Shown here: in pieces, positions 17,300 to 26,224 of the stretch
Position numbering within the stretch: position 1 is the first letter of the stretch
Layout of the letters: each line of letters begins with the position of its first letter
Origin: an uncultured Methanobrevibacter sp.
Lineage (GTDB): Archaea; Methanobacteriota; Methanobacteria; Methanobacteriales; Methanobacteriaceae
Length of the DNA stretch: 42,933 bases
Direction of reading: 5' to 3'
NCBI RefSeq assembly: GCF_947170395.1
Contig: NZ_CAMVTE010000019.1
Location: forward strand, 1 to 42,933
Position numbers and translations under genes: made by a program
Notes under the pieces: model-generated
Databases searched by the model: none
Seen by the model: only the letters and a program-made list of their open reading frames with translations
Told to the model about the DNA's origin: nothing

Positions 17300-18712
17300 T
17301 TAAATACCCTCTATTGAATCTTTAAAATTTCTCTCGAATAAGAACGCCCTTGCAGGACATGCGTTTTTACATGCTCCGCAATAAGTACAGTTCTCTTCAT
17401 TAACAACATAATTACCATCAATCTCATCGATTGCATCATACGAACATGTCTTATGACACAGACCACAATGCATACACAGTTTCTGTTCAATGAAATTGAA
17501 TCCGTCTGTAATTTCATTTTTATACATTGTAGTTTTTGGAATCGCATCAACCGGGCAGTGAACTGCACAGTTTTCACATAAGATACATTTATCCAAGTCA
17601 ACGGAAATTGAACCCCTGTTAAGGGTAATCGCATTTTCCTGACATACTTCAGTACATATTCCGCATGATATACAATCATCGCTTACTTTACCGTCCCAAC
17701 TTGCAGTCATGAACTGGCGGGCTCCAACCTCATCACATGCCTGGACACATTTTCCGCAGGATACACAAAATCCAGACAATGCTGGAAGCTCTTTTTCATC
17801 GAACTCATCATATATGAACATTTCCTCATCTTCACGCAAAGTATGAACAGGACATGAGTTAATCGCCTGTACGTGAGTGATGTTTTCAGTGTCTGCGGTC
17901 GGATCATACCTAAGTTTACCATCCACATTTTTGAGTGATTCATTTTCACATAAATCCGCACACAATCCGCAATTGAGACATGAAATGATTTTTCCGGATG
18001 GCTTCTGGTTCAATTTATTGACTGTTATTGCAAAGTCATCTACGGAAATCGCATTGTTAGGACATGCCTTCATACAATTCAGACAAAGTGTACAGGTTGA
18101 CTTGTTAACCATCTGAAGCTTGTTCATTGACTCGTTAGGACATACATCGTGACATATTCTGCATTCACGACAGATTCCTTCATCACGGTCAATTTTAACA
18201 TGAATTGCACCGGTAGGACAGTACTGTTCGCATCTTCCGCAGAATATACATTTTTCTGTGTCGGTTCCGAAGAAGTTCCTTGTAACTTCGCTGATTTTAC
18301 TTTCCTTTTTGGAACGGACATTGTCCAGCGGAGGATTTAAAATCATCAATGACTGTATCAAATTGAGCTGCTTGTCCTTTTCAAGTTCATATCCGTCTAC
18401 CCTTGAATTGCTTGGACATGCCTCTTCACATACTCCGCAACGGGAACATATTCCGTAAACAATACCATCATCTATTGAAATGTTGTTTGTAGGACAATTG
18501 TACATGCACATTCCACAGCCGTTACATTTGGCTCTGTCAACAACATATCCACCATAACTGTTTTCAAATATTGCTCCGTTCGGACAGTTCTTATAGCATA
18601 TTCCACAGGTAAGACAGCTAAATGCTTTTCCATTGATTAATCTGATAGCTTTTGTAGGACACTGTTTTATACATTCTCCTTTTCCATCACATGTATTAGC
18701 TGATAAAAACAT
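17300..18712 (-). CDS. ehbK: Energy-converting hydrogenase B polyferredoxin
   Basis: 470 residues with twelve canonical C-x2-C-x2-C-x3-C motifs, for example CLTCGICYKNCP, CNGCGMCMYNCP, CSRCGVCEEACP, CIFCGRCEQYCP and the last, CTYCGACKNACP. A degenerate motif (CDGKGECIKQCP) sits at the start. This predicts at least twelve [4Fe-4S] clusters, an electron wire or store for the complex. Linker segments of about 25-60 residues separate motif groups, notably residues 105-145 and 265-310. Several antisense and shifted open frames over it are only a by-product of its repetitive composition. Confidence 0.92.
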   Translation of the reverse strand: MFLSANTCDGKGECIKQCPTKAIRLINGKAFSCLTCGICYKNCPNGAIFENSYGGYVVDRAKCNGCGMCMYNCPTNNISIDDGIVYGICSRCGVCEEACPSNSRVDGYELEKDKQLNLIQSLMILNPPLDNVRSKKESKISEVTRNFFGTDTEKCIFCGRCEQYCPTGAIHVKIDRDEGICRECRICHDVCPNESMNKLQMVNKSTCTLCLNCMKACPNNAISVDDFAITVNKLNQKPSGKIISCLNCGLCADLCENESLKNVDGKLRYDPTADTENITHVQAINSCPVHTLREDEEMFIYDEFDEKELPALSGFCVSCGKCVQACDEVGARQFMTASWDGKVSDDCISCGICTEVCQENAITLNRGSISVDLDKCILCENCAVHCPVDAIPKTTMYKNEITDGFNFIEQKLCMHCGLCHKTCSYDAIDEIDGNYVVNEENCTYCGACKNACPARAFLFERNFKDSIEGI

Positions 18713-18723
18713 AATAAAACCCC

Positions 18724-18975
18724 TTATTTACTCCTTGCAAATAGTAGTTTGCCTACAAAAATTCCTATTAATGCAGATAAAAATGCAGTTGAAATCGGCA
18801 AATCTGTATAGAATGGGAAATTACCCAGTTGCCATGCTGCAACAATACCTGCAATAAATATTACCACAAATGATCCAAGAGTGAATTTTGCATCACTTAC
18901 ATTGAGCTTGATTTGAGACCCGATTATCAAACCTAAAATCAAACCGAATATGACCGGTCCTAAAGACAACATCAT
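18724..18975 (-). CDS. ehbJ: Energy-converting hydrogenase B subunit J
   Basis: 83 residues, almost all hydrophobic, with three predicted helices (SLGPVIFGLILGLIIGSQI, FVVIFIAGIVAAWQL, AFLSALIGIFVGKLLF). No catalytic motif is present. It is recognised by size, topology and position between the MnhB-like ehbI and the polyferredoxin. The start overlaps the ehbI stop by four bases. Its role in the complex is not known. Confidence 0.85.
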   Translation of the reverse strand: MMLSLGPVIFGLILGLIIGSQIKLNVSDAKFTLGSFVVIFIAGIVAAWQLGNFPFYTDLPISTAFLSALIGIFVGKLLFARSK

Positions 18976-19448
18976 TCACCCTCCTCAACAAATTTCTTAA
19001 ATCCTGCAAATGCTATAACAATTGAGGATAAACCTACAAATACTTTTAAACCCACAAATATATTGAGATATGGGATGATTCCAGCATTGGTTACATCCGG
19101 ATAATGGAAAGCTGTTTGGATGGCTGTTGGAACAACATTCAATAAGTCTGTTCCCACATTATAGAGATAAAATCCGCCTACAAACAATCCGATTAAACCG
19201 AATATGATAAATCCTAATGCACCAATGGATTCGAATACTTCAATATATGCATGGGACAATTCCAATGGAGAATTACCTAAACCATAAACAAGAATAGACA
19301 ATATAATTCCACTAGCAATCATTGCACCTCCTTGGAAACCTCCACCAGGAGTGATGTGGCCTCCAAGAATAGTCATTATACCCAAACAGATTAAAATGAT
19401 TGAAATCGGTAAAGATATAATCTTTAAAATCATACTACCCTCGCTCAT
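18972..19448 (-). CDS. ehbI: Energy-converting hydrogenase B subunit I (MnhB-like)
   Basis: 158 residues, about four membrane helices. The segment GHITPGGGFQGGAMIASGII is the hallmark of MnhB/MrpB domains of Na+/H+ antiporters and membrane-bound hydrogenases. It belongs to the ion-translocating arm, and its start overlaps the ehbH stop by four bases. Confidence 0.9.
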   Translation of the reverse strand: MSEGSMILKIISLPISIILICLGIMTILGGHITPGGGFQGGAMIASGIILSILVYGLGNSPLELSHAYIEVFESIGALGFIIFGLIGLFVGGFYLYNVGTDLLNVVPTAIQTAFHYPDVTNAGIIPYLNIFVGLKVFVGLSSIVIAFAGFKKFVEEGE

Positions 19449-19726
19449 TGTTTATCCCCCAATAATCCTCTGCCGAATATCAGCAATACTACAATACCGG
19501 CAGTCAACAATATGATTGATTCTCCTAATGTATCATATGCTCTGAAATCAAAAATAACCACAGTAACCATGTTTGGAGCTATTTGAGTTCCCAAAGCATT
19601 GTAAATGTAACTTACACCAGGGTTTATAAGGTCATGCAAATGGAATATTGCATCAATTAAAGTAACGGAAAATACTGCAGTCATTACAGCTGCAACCAGA
19701 TTACGAATTGTATCTATACTAGACAA
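19445..19726 (-). CDS. ehbH: Energy-converting hydrogenase B subunit H (MnhB-like N-part)
   Basis: 93 residues from a TTG start at 19726, preferred because GGGGTGG lies just upstream and the longer frame to 19756 would overlap ehbG by 38 bases. Residues resemble the first part of MrpB/MnhB-type subunits: IRNLVAAVMTAVFSVTLIDA, FDFRAYDTLGESIILLTAGI, where the Asp/Tyr-Asp-Thr-Leu-Gly-Glu motif is typical. Three helices are expected. Its TTG overlaps the ehbG stop by eight bases, so it is translationally coupled. Confidence 0.85.
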   Translation of the reverse strand: MSSIDTIRNLVAAVMTAVFSVTLIDAIFHLHDLINPGVSYIYNALGTQIAPNMVTVVIFDFRAYDTLGESIILLTAGIVVLLIFGRGLLGDKQ

Positions 19727-20054
19727 GATTACCACCCCAATATAAGAATACTGCAATAATACAAAGTGTTACCACTGCATAAAACAGCATTTTTTCCAAT
19801 GAATCTTCCTGTTCAATTTTGAATTTAGGAATAAGCGGAATGTTGGAAATCAGCACAACGGCCAATATCAAAGCCACCAGCCCTGCAAGAAGAACACTAA
19901 CATGTCTTAAAAGTATTGCAGACAATACCAATGAAACTATCAAAAATATTTCTGCAGTTATGCTTCCTGAAACGTCAGCATTGGTTACAGGACCTGGTGA
20001 AAACAATTTCCTAAACTGTTTTACAACATTAAATATTTGATCGTAAAGTTTCAT
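19719..20054 (-). CDS. ehbG: Energy-converting hydrogenase B subunit G
   Basis: 111 residues: a polar N-terminal segment (YDQIFNVVKQFRKLFSPGPV), two or three central helices (IFLIVSLVLSAILLRHVSV, LLAGLVALILAVVLI), a charged loop (PKFKIEQEDSLEK) and a last helix (MLFYAVVTLCIIAVFLYW). It is recognised by position between ehbF and ehbH; no enzyme motif. The start overlaps the ehbF stop by four bases. Confidence 0.82.
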   Translation of the reverse strand: MKLYDQIFNVVKQFRKLFSPGPVTNADVSGSITAEIFLIVSLVLSAILLRHVSVLLAGLVALILAVVLISNIPLIPKFKIEQEDSLEKMLFYAVVTLCIIAVFLYWGGNLV

Positions 20055-21505
20055 AATATCCCTCCTACAAAGGTGGAAATTCCTTTAATTACAATATCAG
20101 GGAATATACCAAGCAAGACGATTATAATCAACAGTATTCCCATTGCGAAAACCATAGCACGTGGAACATCCTTTCCTTCAACTTCCAAATCGTTTGGTTT
20201 TGGCCTTAAAAACATTGTGTAGAAAGTTTTTACAAATACTACAAATGTGGCAATACTTACCATGATTGCCAGGATTGATATTTCAGGATATCCGCAACTT
20301 AATGATGCCTGAACAAGCATCAGTTTTGATTGGAATCCGCTTAAAGGAGGAACACCAGCCATTGCCAAACCGCCGATTAAAAGCATGATACTTACTTTCG
20401 GATGGTATGCAAGAAGACCTCCGAGCTTACGTGTGTCAACCTCATTTGTTGCATTTACGATTGCGCCAAATCCAATGAACAGCAATGCAGTAATAATGAT
20501 TTCGTTTAATGCCTGGAAAAGACCAGCTGTTATTGCGTATGGGGTTCCAAGACCAATACCTAATCCTATAAATCCTAACTCACCAACAGCTAAAAATCCA
20601 ATCATCCTTCTGAAGTCAGTTTGAGTAAGTGCAAGAGAAACACCCAATATCATAGCCAAGATAGAGAAGAAGACTACCAGAACTTCAAATATAGGCAATA
20701 CTGAATAGATTCTAAACATTATCAATACGATTGAAATCATTGAGATAACTGTAAATGACTGAAGCAGTGCAGCTCCATGAGGTTCAGCTTTTGAATAAAT
20801 TCCGGATTTTATAGTATGGAACGGTGGCAGACCTGATGCGTATAGCCAACCAAAGAATATTAAGCCGAGTGATAATAAAAATACCGGAGAAGTTATATTC
20901 ACTAAACCATTGTGAACAGCATATGCTATATCTGTTACGTTTACGCTACCTGTCAATGCCAGAAGGAATCCAATTCCCAAAAGCATTATAGGAGAACCTA
21001 TTGATCCCAAAATCATGTATTTTAAAGCCATTTCGTAACTGTAATCGATTGATGAAGCGGCAACAATACCGACCTGTGCCAGCGCCAATATTTCAAAGAA
21101 CACAAACATGTGGAAAATGTCGTCTGTCAAAAGCATTGCAGTAACGGCAGCAGTACCCAAGAATAAAAGGAACAAATAAGGTCCGGAAACCTCCTTATAT
21201 TTAGTTAAATAAATAAATACGACTAAAAATGTCAAAATACCTATCATTCCAATGAATATCTGTTGCAGGAATGTGAATGAATATGTAATTGCCGGATGGA
21301 ACATCACGTTTGTTACATTATCCATTATTGGCTCATAACCTCCGAAGTAGTGAAGGCCGTAATTGGAAGCCAAAGGTATTATCGGAAGACATATTGCAAC
21401 GACAAAAGCAAAAATCTTGGTTGCTTTGTTGAACTTTGAAAATGCTGAAATAAGCAAACCAGCCATCAAAGGAACAATAACCATTAATGGAATTAGTTCA
21501 TTCAT
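20051..21505 (-). CDS. ehbF: Energy-converting hydrogenase B subunit F (NuoN/MrpD antiporter-like)
   Basis: 484 residues, about 14 transmembrane helices, of the NuoL/M/N-MrpA/D family that moves H+ or Na+. Family features are IFHMFVFFEILALAQVGIVA (conserved Glu in TM5), YMILGSIGSPIMLLGIGF, WLYASGLPPFHTIKSGIYSK (the conserved Lys helix region) and the FRRMIGFLAVGELGFIGLG helix. It is the main ion-translocating subunit; H2-dependent reduction of ferredoxin would be driven by ion flow through it. Its start overlaps ehbE by eight bases. Confidence 0.93.
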   Translation of the reverse strand: MNELIPLMVIVPLMAGLLISAFSKFNKATKIFAFVVAICLPIIPLASNYGLHYFGGYEPIMDNVTNVMFHPAITYSFTFLQQIFIGMIGILTFLVVFIYLTKYKEVSGPYLFLLFLGTAAVTAMLLTDDIFHMFVFFEILALAQVGIVAASSIDYSYEMALKYMILGSIGSPIMLLGIGFLLALTGSVNVTDIAYAVHNGLVNITSPVFLLSLGLIFFGWLYASGLPPFHTIKSGIYSKAEPHGAALLQSFTVISMISIVLIMFRIYSVLPIFEVLVVFFSILAMILGVSLALTQTDFRRMIGFLAVGELGFIGLGIGLGTPYAITAGLFQALNEIIITALLFIGFGAIVNATNEVDTRKLGGLLAYHPKVSIMLLIGGLAMAGVPPLSGFQSKLMLVQASLSCGYPEISILAIMVSIATFVVFVKTFYTMFLRPKPNDLEVEGKDVPRAMVFAMGILLIIIVLLGIFPDIVIKGISTFVGGIL

Positions 21506-21884
21506 TGTATTCCTCCTGTTTTGATGTGTCTGCCAGCATCACTTTAGTGGATAGGGTTCCATATCTTCTGTATAAAACCATTACTAAAGCAAGCATTACA
21601 GCCAAGGTACTTGCACCAATTACAATACTTGTCAATACCAAACCGAAAGGAAGCGGATAAGCGGCATTTGCTGCAAACCATGCCGGATCCATTCCCGGCA
21701 TTATAATAGGCACAACACCATCAGGAGCATATCCGAGAGCAACTATGAACAAATTGACTCCCTCTTCAATGAAACTGATACCGATTATTTTCTTTATGAT
21801 ATTGTCAATGAAAATTGCTGAATACAACCCAATGATAATCAGCAGCGCTGCTGTGAACAGTATAGTAATGTGAACGTATGCCAT
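21498..21884 (-). CDS. ehbE: Energy-converting hydrogenase B subunit E (NuoK/MnhC-like)
   Basis: 128 residues, three helices. The first (ITILFTAALLIIIGLYSAIF) and second (GISFIEEGVNLFIVALGYAP) match NuoK/MrpC, with the conserved Glu pair in the second helix; PFGLVLTSIVIGASTLAVMLA is the third. It overlaps ehbD by one base (TAATG) and ehbF by eight. Confidence 0.9.
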   Translation of the reverse strand: MAYVHITILFTAALLIIIGLYSAIFIDNIIKKIIGISFIEEGVNLFIVALGYAPDGVVPIIMPGMDPAWFAANAAYPLPFGLVLTSIVIGASTLAVMLALVMVLYRRYGTLSTKVMLADTSKQEEYNE

Positions 21885-22117
21885 TAGCCATCACTCCTTT
21901 GAGTTTTCTTAACAGCCAAAGCAATGAATACAGGAACAATTACCGCACCGACAATGGCCTGTGTCAGGGCAACATCAGGTGCCAACAACAACTGGAAGAG
22001 AAATGCAATTGCACCTGCAGAAAATCCTGTTAAAATCGCAGCTTTCAATAAATCTTTTTGAATAAGAGCAAGAATAGCACTTCCAACCATTATAATCATC
22101 AATATAAATTCCAACAT
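21884..22117 (-). CDS. ehbD: Energy-converting hydrogenase B subunit D (MbhD/DUF4040-like)
   Basis: 77 residues from the ATG at 22117. A longer open frame upstream runs antisense-like through ehbC in another phase and is not used: GAGGGGGAG sits nine bases before this ATG and a single base separates it from the ehbC stop. Three helices, with [20 protein letters not shown] then [20 protein letters not shown], the MbhD/DUF4040 pattern found in the C-terminal part of MrpA. It belongs to the ion-translocating arm. Confidence 0.87.
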   Translation of the reverse strand: MLEFILMIIMVGSAILALIQKDLLKAAILTGFSAGAIAFLFQLLLAPDVALTQAIVGAVIVPVFIALAVKKTQRSDG

Positions 22118-22118
22118 C

Positions 22119-22541
22119 TTACTCCCCCTCATCAATTTCCAATGTAGTGACTGAAAACCTGTCATCCGCCTTGAGTTTTTCTGAGTTTTCAGACTCAAAA
22201 ACCTGCATCTTATCTTTTGGATGAATAAATGGATTATCATAATCAGGTTCAACTTCAACAGTCACCAAATCCAAATTATTTTCTCTATCTTCTTTTTTCC
22301 AATAAGCATTAGCTATTGCATGTGCTGTAAACGGTGCAATAATAAAGTATATTCCCGCAAGCAAATACTGGCCAAGACCTATCATAGCAATAATACATGC
22401 CACATCAAAAATACCTACAATGTGAATTCTTGCATACACTGCATTTTTGGTGTTTTTTGGTAAAGTGACAAATCCTACTGCCGCAATAATAATCAGAACT
22501 GCTGAGATAATAAGAAGAGCGGATTGAATATATTCTATCAT
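22119..22541 (-). CDS. ehbC: Energy-converting hydrogenase B subunit C (MnhG-like)
   Basis: 140 residues. The first 90 are the MnhG/MrpG-type three-helix domain ([40 protein letters not shown], where K-N-A-V-Y-A-R-I-H is characteristic). A soluble acidic C-terminal tail of about 50 residues ([13 protein letters not shown] and onward) extends beyond the usual MnhG. It overlaps the ehbB stop by four bases. Confidence 0.88.
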   Translation of the reverse strand: MIEYIQSALLIISAVLIIIAAVGFVTLPKNTKNAVYARIHIVGIFDVACIIAMIGLGQYLLAGIYFIIAPFTAHAIANAYWKKEDRENNLDLVTVEVEPDYDNPFIHPKDKMQVFESENSEKLKADDRFSVTTLEIDEGE

Positions 22542-22804
22542 TTATCCTCCCCTCCCAAAACACCAGCGAAAGCGACAGTGCCGACAAAACCAAATAATAT
22601 TAAAGCTAATGATATATCTTTATAGAATCCAAGATTATACAAATCACCACCAACAAGCAATGCCATAGCGAAAGCTACAACAACTACGGAACTTCCCAGA
22701 AGTCCCATGGAAGTGGATTTATATGCACTTGCTCTTAAAGCGGCCAACATCATGATAATTAATGCTATAACCACAATATATTTTGAAATAAACAATATAT
22801 CCAT
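22538..22804 (-). CDS. ehbB: Energy-converting hydrogenase B subunit B (MnhF-like)
   Basis: 88 residues, three helices (YIVVIALIIMMLAALRASAY, LLGSSVVVVAFAMALLVGG, DISLALILFGFVGTVAFAGVL by position), the size and pattern of MnhF/MrpF. It lies 33 bases downstream of ehbA. Confidence 0.87.
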   Translation of the reverse strand: MDILFISKYIVVIALIIMMLAALRASAYKSTSMGLLGSSVVVVAFAMALLVGGDLYNLGFYKDISLALILFGFVGTVAFAGVLGGEDK

Positions 22805-22837
22805 ACTATCTCACTCGATTATTTTATAAGAAAATGA

Positions 22838-23152
22838 TTATTCAAGCATTTTCTTAATATACTTTTCAAAAGGAATAATATCCTCTTTTTCTCTTGGAGA
22901 AATAGCAGCTACTTTAATGATATTATTTTCACTGTCCAAATCAACAGACAAAGTACCAGGAGTTAAAGAAATACTGTTTGCTAAAATTGTTTGAGAAACA
23001 GGCCTTTCCAAGACAGTTTCTATATCAACAACTATAGGATCAATATTTCTCCTCATAATTGCATTAAAAGCAACGTCAATTGTTGCTTTAATGATTTCGT
23101 AAATAAGGTCAAAGAAATAGATAATTCCATAACCAATTCTAGTCAAAAACAT
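22838..23152 (-). CDS. ehbA: Energy-converting hydrogenase B subunit A (MnhE-like), first gene of operon
   Basis: 104 residues. It has an N-terminal membrane-associated helix (IGYGIIYFFDLIYEIIKATI), then the MnhE/MrpE-type soluble part with ILANSISLTPGTLSVDLDSE, the SITLTPGT-like hallmark of the family. A GGAGC ribosome binding site lies seven bases before the ATG. As the first gene of the run A to Q it should carry the operon promoter, just upstream, where a perfect 14-base palindrome is found. Confidence 0.9.
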   Translation of the reverse strand: MFLTRIGYGIIYFFDLIYEIIKATIDVAFNAIMRRNIDPIVVDIETVLERPVSQTILANSISLTPGTLSVDLDSENNIIKVAAISPREKEDIIPFEKYIKKMLE

Positions 23153-23183
23153 TAAACAAGCTCCATTTCATTAATAATTATAA

Positions 23184-23210
23184 GTCAAAATTTTGACATT
23201 AAATAATAAT
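23184..23210 (-). promoter_or_regulatory. ehbA promoter with palindromic operator candidate
   Basis: GTCAAAATTTTGAC (23184-23197) is a perfect 14-base palindrome 32-45 bases before the ehbA ATG. The A/T-rich stretch next to it (TTATTTAA-like on the minus strand, 23197-23210) is a plausible TATA box. The palindrome would then lie between TATA and transcription start, a position where a repressor blocks archaeal initiation. The regulator is not identified. Confidence 0.45.
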
Positions 23211-23444
23211 ATTATTATTTATCATGATTATTTATTATAAATGTATGCTTTTATTAAAAAATCATATAAATTTGAAAATATTTAATAAAAATTTTATTAA
23301 AAAAACCAAATGAACAATTTATTGTAAAAAAATAAGAAACCGCAAACAATTAATATTCAAATTGAAAATTAAGGAAATAATATCAAAAAAATAAATATTA
23401 TATATAATAATGAATAAATTTAGTCCTACCTAAAAGGTGAAAAT

Positions 23445-24410
23445 GTGGAATTGATCGAAAAACTGGAACCGATGATAATCTTTTGTGCGGTGATTATAGG
23501 CATCATATTTTCAAATATTGAATTTTTCACACAAAACACAGCCTATTTGATAAATATATTTCTATGCCTAATGCTTTATGGACTATTTTTGGAAGTTCCA
23601 CTAAATGAATTGAAAAACAGCTTTAAAAACGTGAAATTCAGCCTGACAAGCATTTTAATTAATTTTTTATGGACACCGTTATTTGGATATTTTCTGGGAT
23701 CAATATTTTTTAAAGGCCAGATTGACCTTTTCATTGGATTTTTCATGCTTATATTGACTCCCTGTACCGACTGGTATCTTGTATTTACAAAGCTGGCAAA
23801 TGGAGATTTGAACTTAAGCCTGTCAATCCTGCCAATCAATCTAGTTCTTCAGATTGTCCTGCTTCCAATTTATTTGATAATATTTTTCTCAAGCGGAAAC
23901 ATGATGGATTATGCCCAACTTGTCCGTTCATTATTATTTGTCATTATAATTCCCTTTATAGCCAGCCTGATAACAAAAATGATTTTTAAAAGTTCAAAAG
24001 AAAAAATCGCCTCTCTATTCGGATCACTTGAAATCTGGTTTTTGGCACTTGCGGTATTCTGCATATTCACCTCTCAGGGAAAGATACTGTTTGAGAATTT
24101 GAACTCCGTTGTGGCAATATTTATCCCCTTGATTATTTTCTTTGGAGTTAATGTGATAATTGACCTGTTATTGTCAGAAAAAATTAATTTCACATATCCG
24201 CAATATGCAAGCCTTACAATGACAACCCTGGCACGTAACTCACCGCTAGCTCTTGCAATAGCGATAAATTCGTTTCCGGGTCACGAACTGATTTCAATTG
24301 CCCTTGTTATCGGACCACTGATAGAGTTGCCCGTACTGTATATAGTTTCAAAATTCTGCCTGCAGGTTAAAAATTCCGGGCTGTTTTTTGTCTGTCAGAA
24401 TATATTCTAA
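23445..24410 (+). CDS. SBF/ACR3-like membrane transporter
   Basis: 321 residues, nine to ten hydrophobic helices, of the bile acid:sodium symporter / arsenite permease (BART) superfamily. The segment LTPCTDWYLVFTKLANGDLN corresponds to the ACR3 PCTAMVxVWS-x-L-x-x-G-D region with the key Cys retained, and the crossover-like ITMTTLARNSPLALAIA region (seen as LTMTTLARNSPLALAIAI) matches the second unwound helix. The substrate could be arsenite or an organic anion; no arsR or other ars gene is nearby, so I leave it open. It starts at GTG (23445) after AAAGGTGA; an ATG two bases earlier is out of frame and soon stops. Confidence 0.75.
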   Translation: MELIEKLEPMIIFCAVIIGIIFSNIEFFTQNTAYLINIFLCLMLYGLFLEVPLNELKNSFKNVKFSLTSILINFLWTPLFGYFLGSIFFKGQIDLFIGFFMLILTPCTDWYLVFTKLANGDLNLSLSILPINLVLQIVLLPIYLIIFFSSGNMMDYAQLVRSLLFVIIIPFIASLITKMIFKSSKEKIASLFGSLEIWFLALAVFCIFTSQGKILFENLNSVVAIFIPLIIFFGVNVIIDLLLSEKINFTYPQYASLTMTTLARNSPLALAIAINSFPGHELISIALVIGPLIELPVLYIVSKFCLQVKNSGLFFVCQNIF

Positions 24411-25471
24411 CGACCGATGAATTTCCTTAAAGGTTTGGTAACTTTCCAGCTTCTTGATTCCAGCATCGAATTAACACGTCTTTTACAGTCATATAACTCC
24501 AAAGCCAGTTTGCATTCCTTTAAGTTGTCGGATTCCAGAATGATTTGAACCTTATCCAAATCCTTTTTATCGGGAACCATAGTTTTTGAAGAGTCCTGTA
24601 AAAAGCTTTCATTGATTTCGGCCAAATCGCCTTTAGCCCTTCTGTAGTATTCATCCGAATCCGTAAAACCCATGTAATAGACCAGTTTGGATGTTTTGAA
24701 TGTATAAAACTCATCATGCAGCTCATCAAAAAAGCCATTATCAATCAAATATTTCTCGATGATGTCTGAAAGTTTAAAGAAGTTGATTGTGTTTGAAGAT
24801 GAATGAACCAACGATTCATCATTTTCACGATAATAATAAAGATATTCCGGAACAAATGAAATCTTTTTGGCCTGAAGCATTGTCTTTACATGAAACGGTG
24901 CATCGGAATAAGATTTCATATCCGGAAATGTGAAATCACCACTGCTTTTGAGAAAATCCAGACTATACAACTTAAGCCAAGGAGCAAACAAATCATTGAG
25001 CACATGCTTTTTTGCATCCTTATATGTGAATGTGAATTTGTTGAAATTAACGTTGCCGAATTCCTTATCCAAATCAAAAGCAGGGAACTTATAGGTATCC
25101 TCACCATTTACAAAAAGAGTTTTCATAATGCAAAAGTCAGCACCGTTTGAAGTGATGTTTGCATATAGCTTTTTAAGGGCGTTGGAATCGAGATAGTCAT
25201 CGGAGTCCATGAAATAGACATATTTTCCATTTGCCAAATCCAATGCCCTGTTTCTAGTTCGTGCAACACCCATATTTTCCTGTGAAATGACAATTATACG
25301 TTCATCAGCGGTTTTGTATTCGTTTAAGATTTCAAGAGAGCCATCGCTGGAGCCGTCATCAATGCATAAAAGTTCAAAATCCTTGAATGACTGATTCAGG
25401 ATACTGTCAAGACACTCCTTTAGGTAGTCCTTTGAATTATAAACCGGAAGTACAACTGAAATTTCAACCAT
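24407..25471 (-). CDS. Glycosyltransferase family 2
   Basis: 354 residues. The GT-A catalytic domain occupies residues 1-110: ISVVLPVYNSKDYLKECLDS, LLCIDDGSSDGSLEIL, VARTRNRALDLANGKYVYFM and DSDDYLD, the metal-binding DxD. The remainder includes a YYRENDESLVHS motif typical of capsule/cell-wall type enzymes and a C-terminal RSWKVTKPLRKFIGR tail often seen in such GT2 proteins. It probably adds sugars to surface polysaccharide or pseudomurein-associated glycans; donor and acceptor are unknown. It is convergent with the transporter, overlapping by four bases, and no GT cluster surrounds it. Confidence 0.9.
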   Translation of the reverse strand: MVEISVVLPVYNSKDYLKECLDSILNQSFKDFELLCIDDGSSDGSLEILNEYKTADERIIVISQENMGVARTRNRALDLANGKYVYFMDSDDYLDSNALKKLYANITSNGADFCIMKTLFVNGEDTYKFPAFDLDKEFGNVNFNKFTFTYKDAKKHVLNDLFAPWLKLYSLDFLKSSGDFTFPDMKSYSDAPFHVKTMLQAKKISFVPEYLYYYRENDESLVHSSSNTINFFKLSDIIEKYLIDNGFFDELHDEFYTFKTSKLVYYMGFTDSDEYYRRAKGDLAEINESFLQDSSKTMVPDKKDLDKVQIILESDNLKECKLALELYDCKRRVNSMLESRSWKVTKPLRKFIGR

Positions 25472-25510
25472 GATATTAATTATAATTTAACTCATTATTA
25501 AATGTCTATA

Positions 25511-26224
25511 TTAATGAACGGAAGTTCCGAGATACTGCTCAAACAAATGAAACAGAAATGGAGAATGATATAATATGGCCAAAACAACTAAAACGAATAT
25601 TGACATTATTCCAAAATTTCTATAAACCTTTTTTGAAGACAATGGGGCAAAAATCTTAATTCCAGCAGGAGTGAATGAATCGAGAACAACATGTGAAAAC
25701 AGCCCTAAAAACAGACTTAAAACTATTACGATGTAATTAATCTGGCCAGTGTTAAAAACAAACAAGCTTATGAAAAATACAGGTAAAAATATCATCAAAA
25801 CCTTTCTGTTTAAAAACAAAAAGCTTAAAAGAGCAATCAGTATTGCCATTATCAGATAATGGTTGTTAATGCTTGTGACATTTACAATTAACTGGAATCC
25901 CCAAATCAATATCAGACTAACTGCCGACGTTAATGTCAAAACGCCAAAAATGGAGTGGGTAAAACTTCTGTGTTCTGAAAAGTAAAAAGTTACACCTAAA
26001 AAAACGATTATCAAACCTATGTAATAAGGTAATTTAAGGATATAAAGTGAAATGAACACTATTAATCCTAAAATAATCAACTTATAGACATTGTCCTTTT
26101 TGAACTTGTGGTCAAAATCGGGAATATTTGCACCTATAAGAGTTAAAGCAATCAACAGAGGACTTGGAAAAAACATCACTGAAAGAATTAATGCAAATAC
26201 ACAATGCCCCTTATAAGAAGACAT
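25511..26224 (-). CDS. DUF457/YdjM-type membrane-bound metal-dependent hydrolase
   Basis: 237 residues with about eight hydrophobic segments. Motifs of the family are GHCVFALILSVMFF near the start, GANIPDFDHKFKKD (Pro-Asp-x-Asp-His metal site), FSEHRSFTHSIFGVLTL (HR-x-x-THS) and SHVVLDSFTPAGIKIFAPLS (His and Asp, then TPxG). The family is described as membrane-bound predicted hydrolases linked to phospholipid or DNA-damage responses in bacteria; the substrate is unknown. There is no ribosome binding site of note before the ATG, and a long AT-rich spacer lies upstream. Confidence 0.82.
   Translation of the reverse strand: MSSYKGHCVFALILSVMFFPSPLLIALTLIGANIPDFDHKFKKDNVYKLIILGLIVFISLYILKLPYYIGLIIVFLGVTFYFSEHRSFTHSIFGVLTLTSAVSLILIWGFQLIVNVTSINNHYLIMAILIALLSFLFLNRKVLMIFLPVFFISLFVFNTGQINYIVIVLSLFLGLFSHVVLDSFTPAGIKIFAPLSSKKVYRNFGIMSIFVLVVLAILYHSPFLFHLFEQYLGTSVH

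Noticed and set aside
17311-18340. Several open frames on both strands across the polyferredoxin gene
   Set aside because: They are by-products of the repetitive Cys-rich coding sequence of ehbK; none has a start signal or protein-like pattern.
21884-22258. Longer version of EhbD starting at 22258
   Set aside because: The extra 47 residues overlap ehbC in another phase and are not membrane-like; the ATG at 22117 has a strong SD and gives the usual small size.
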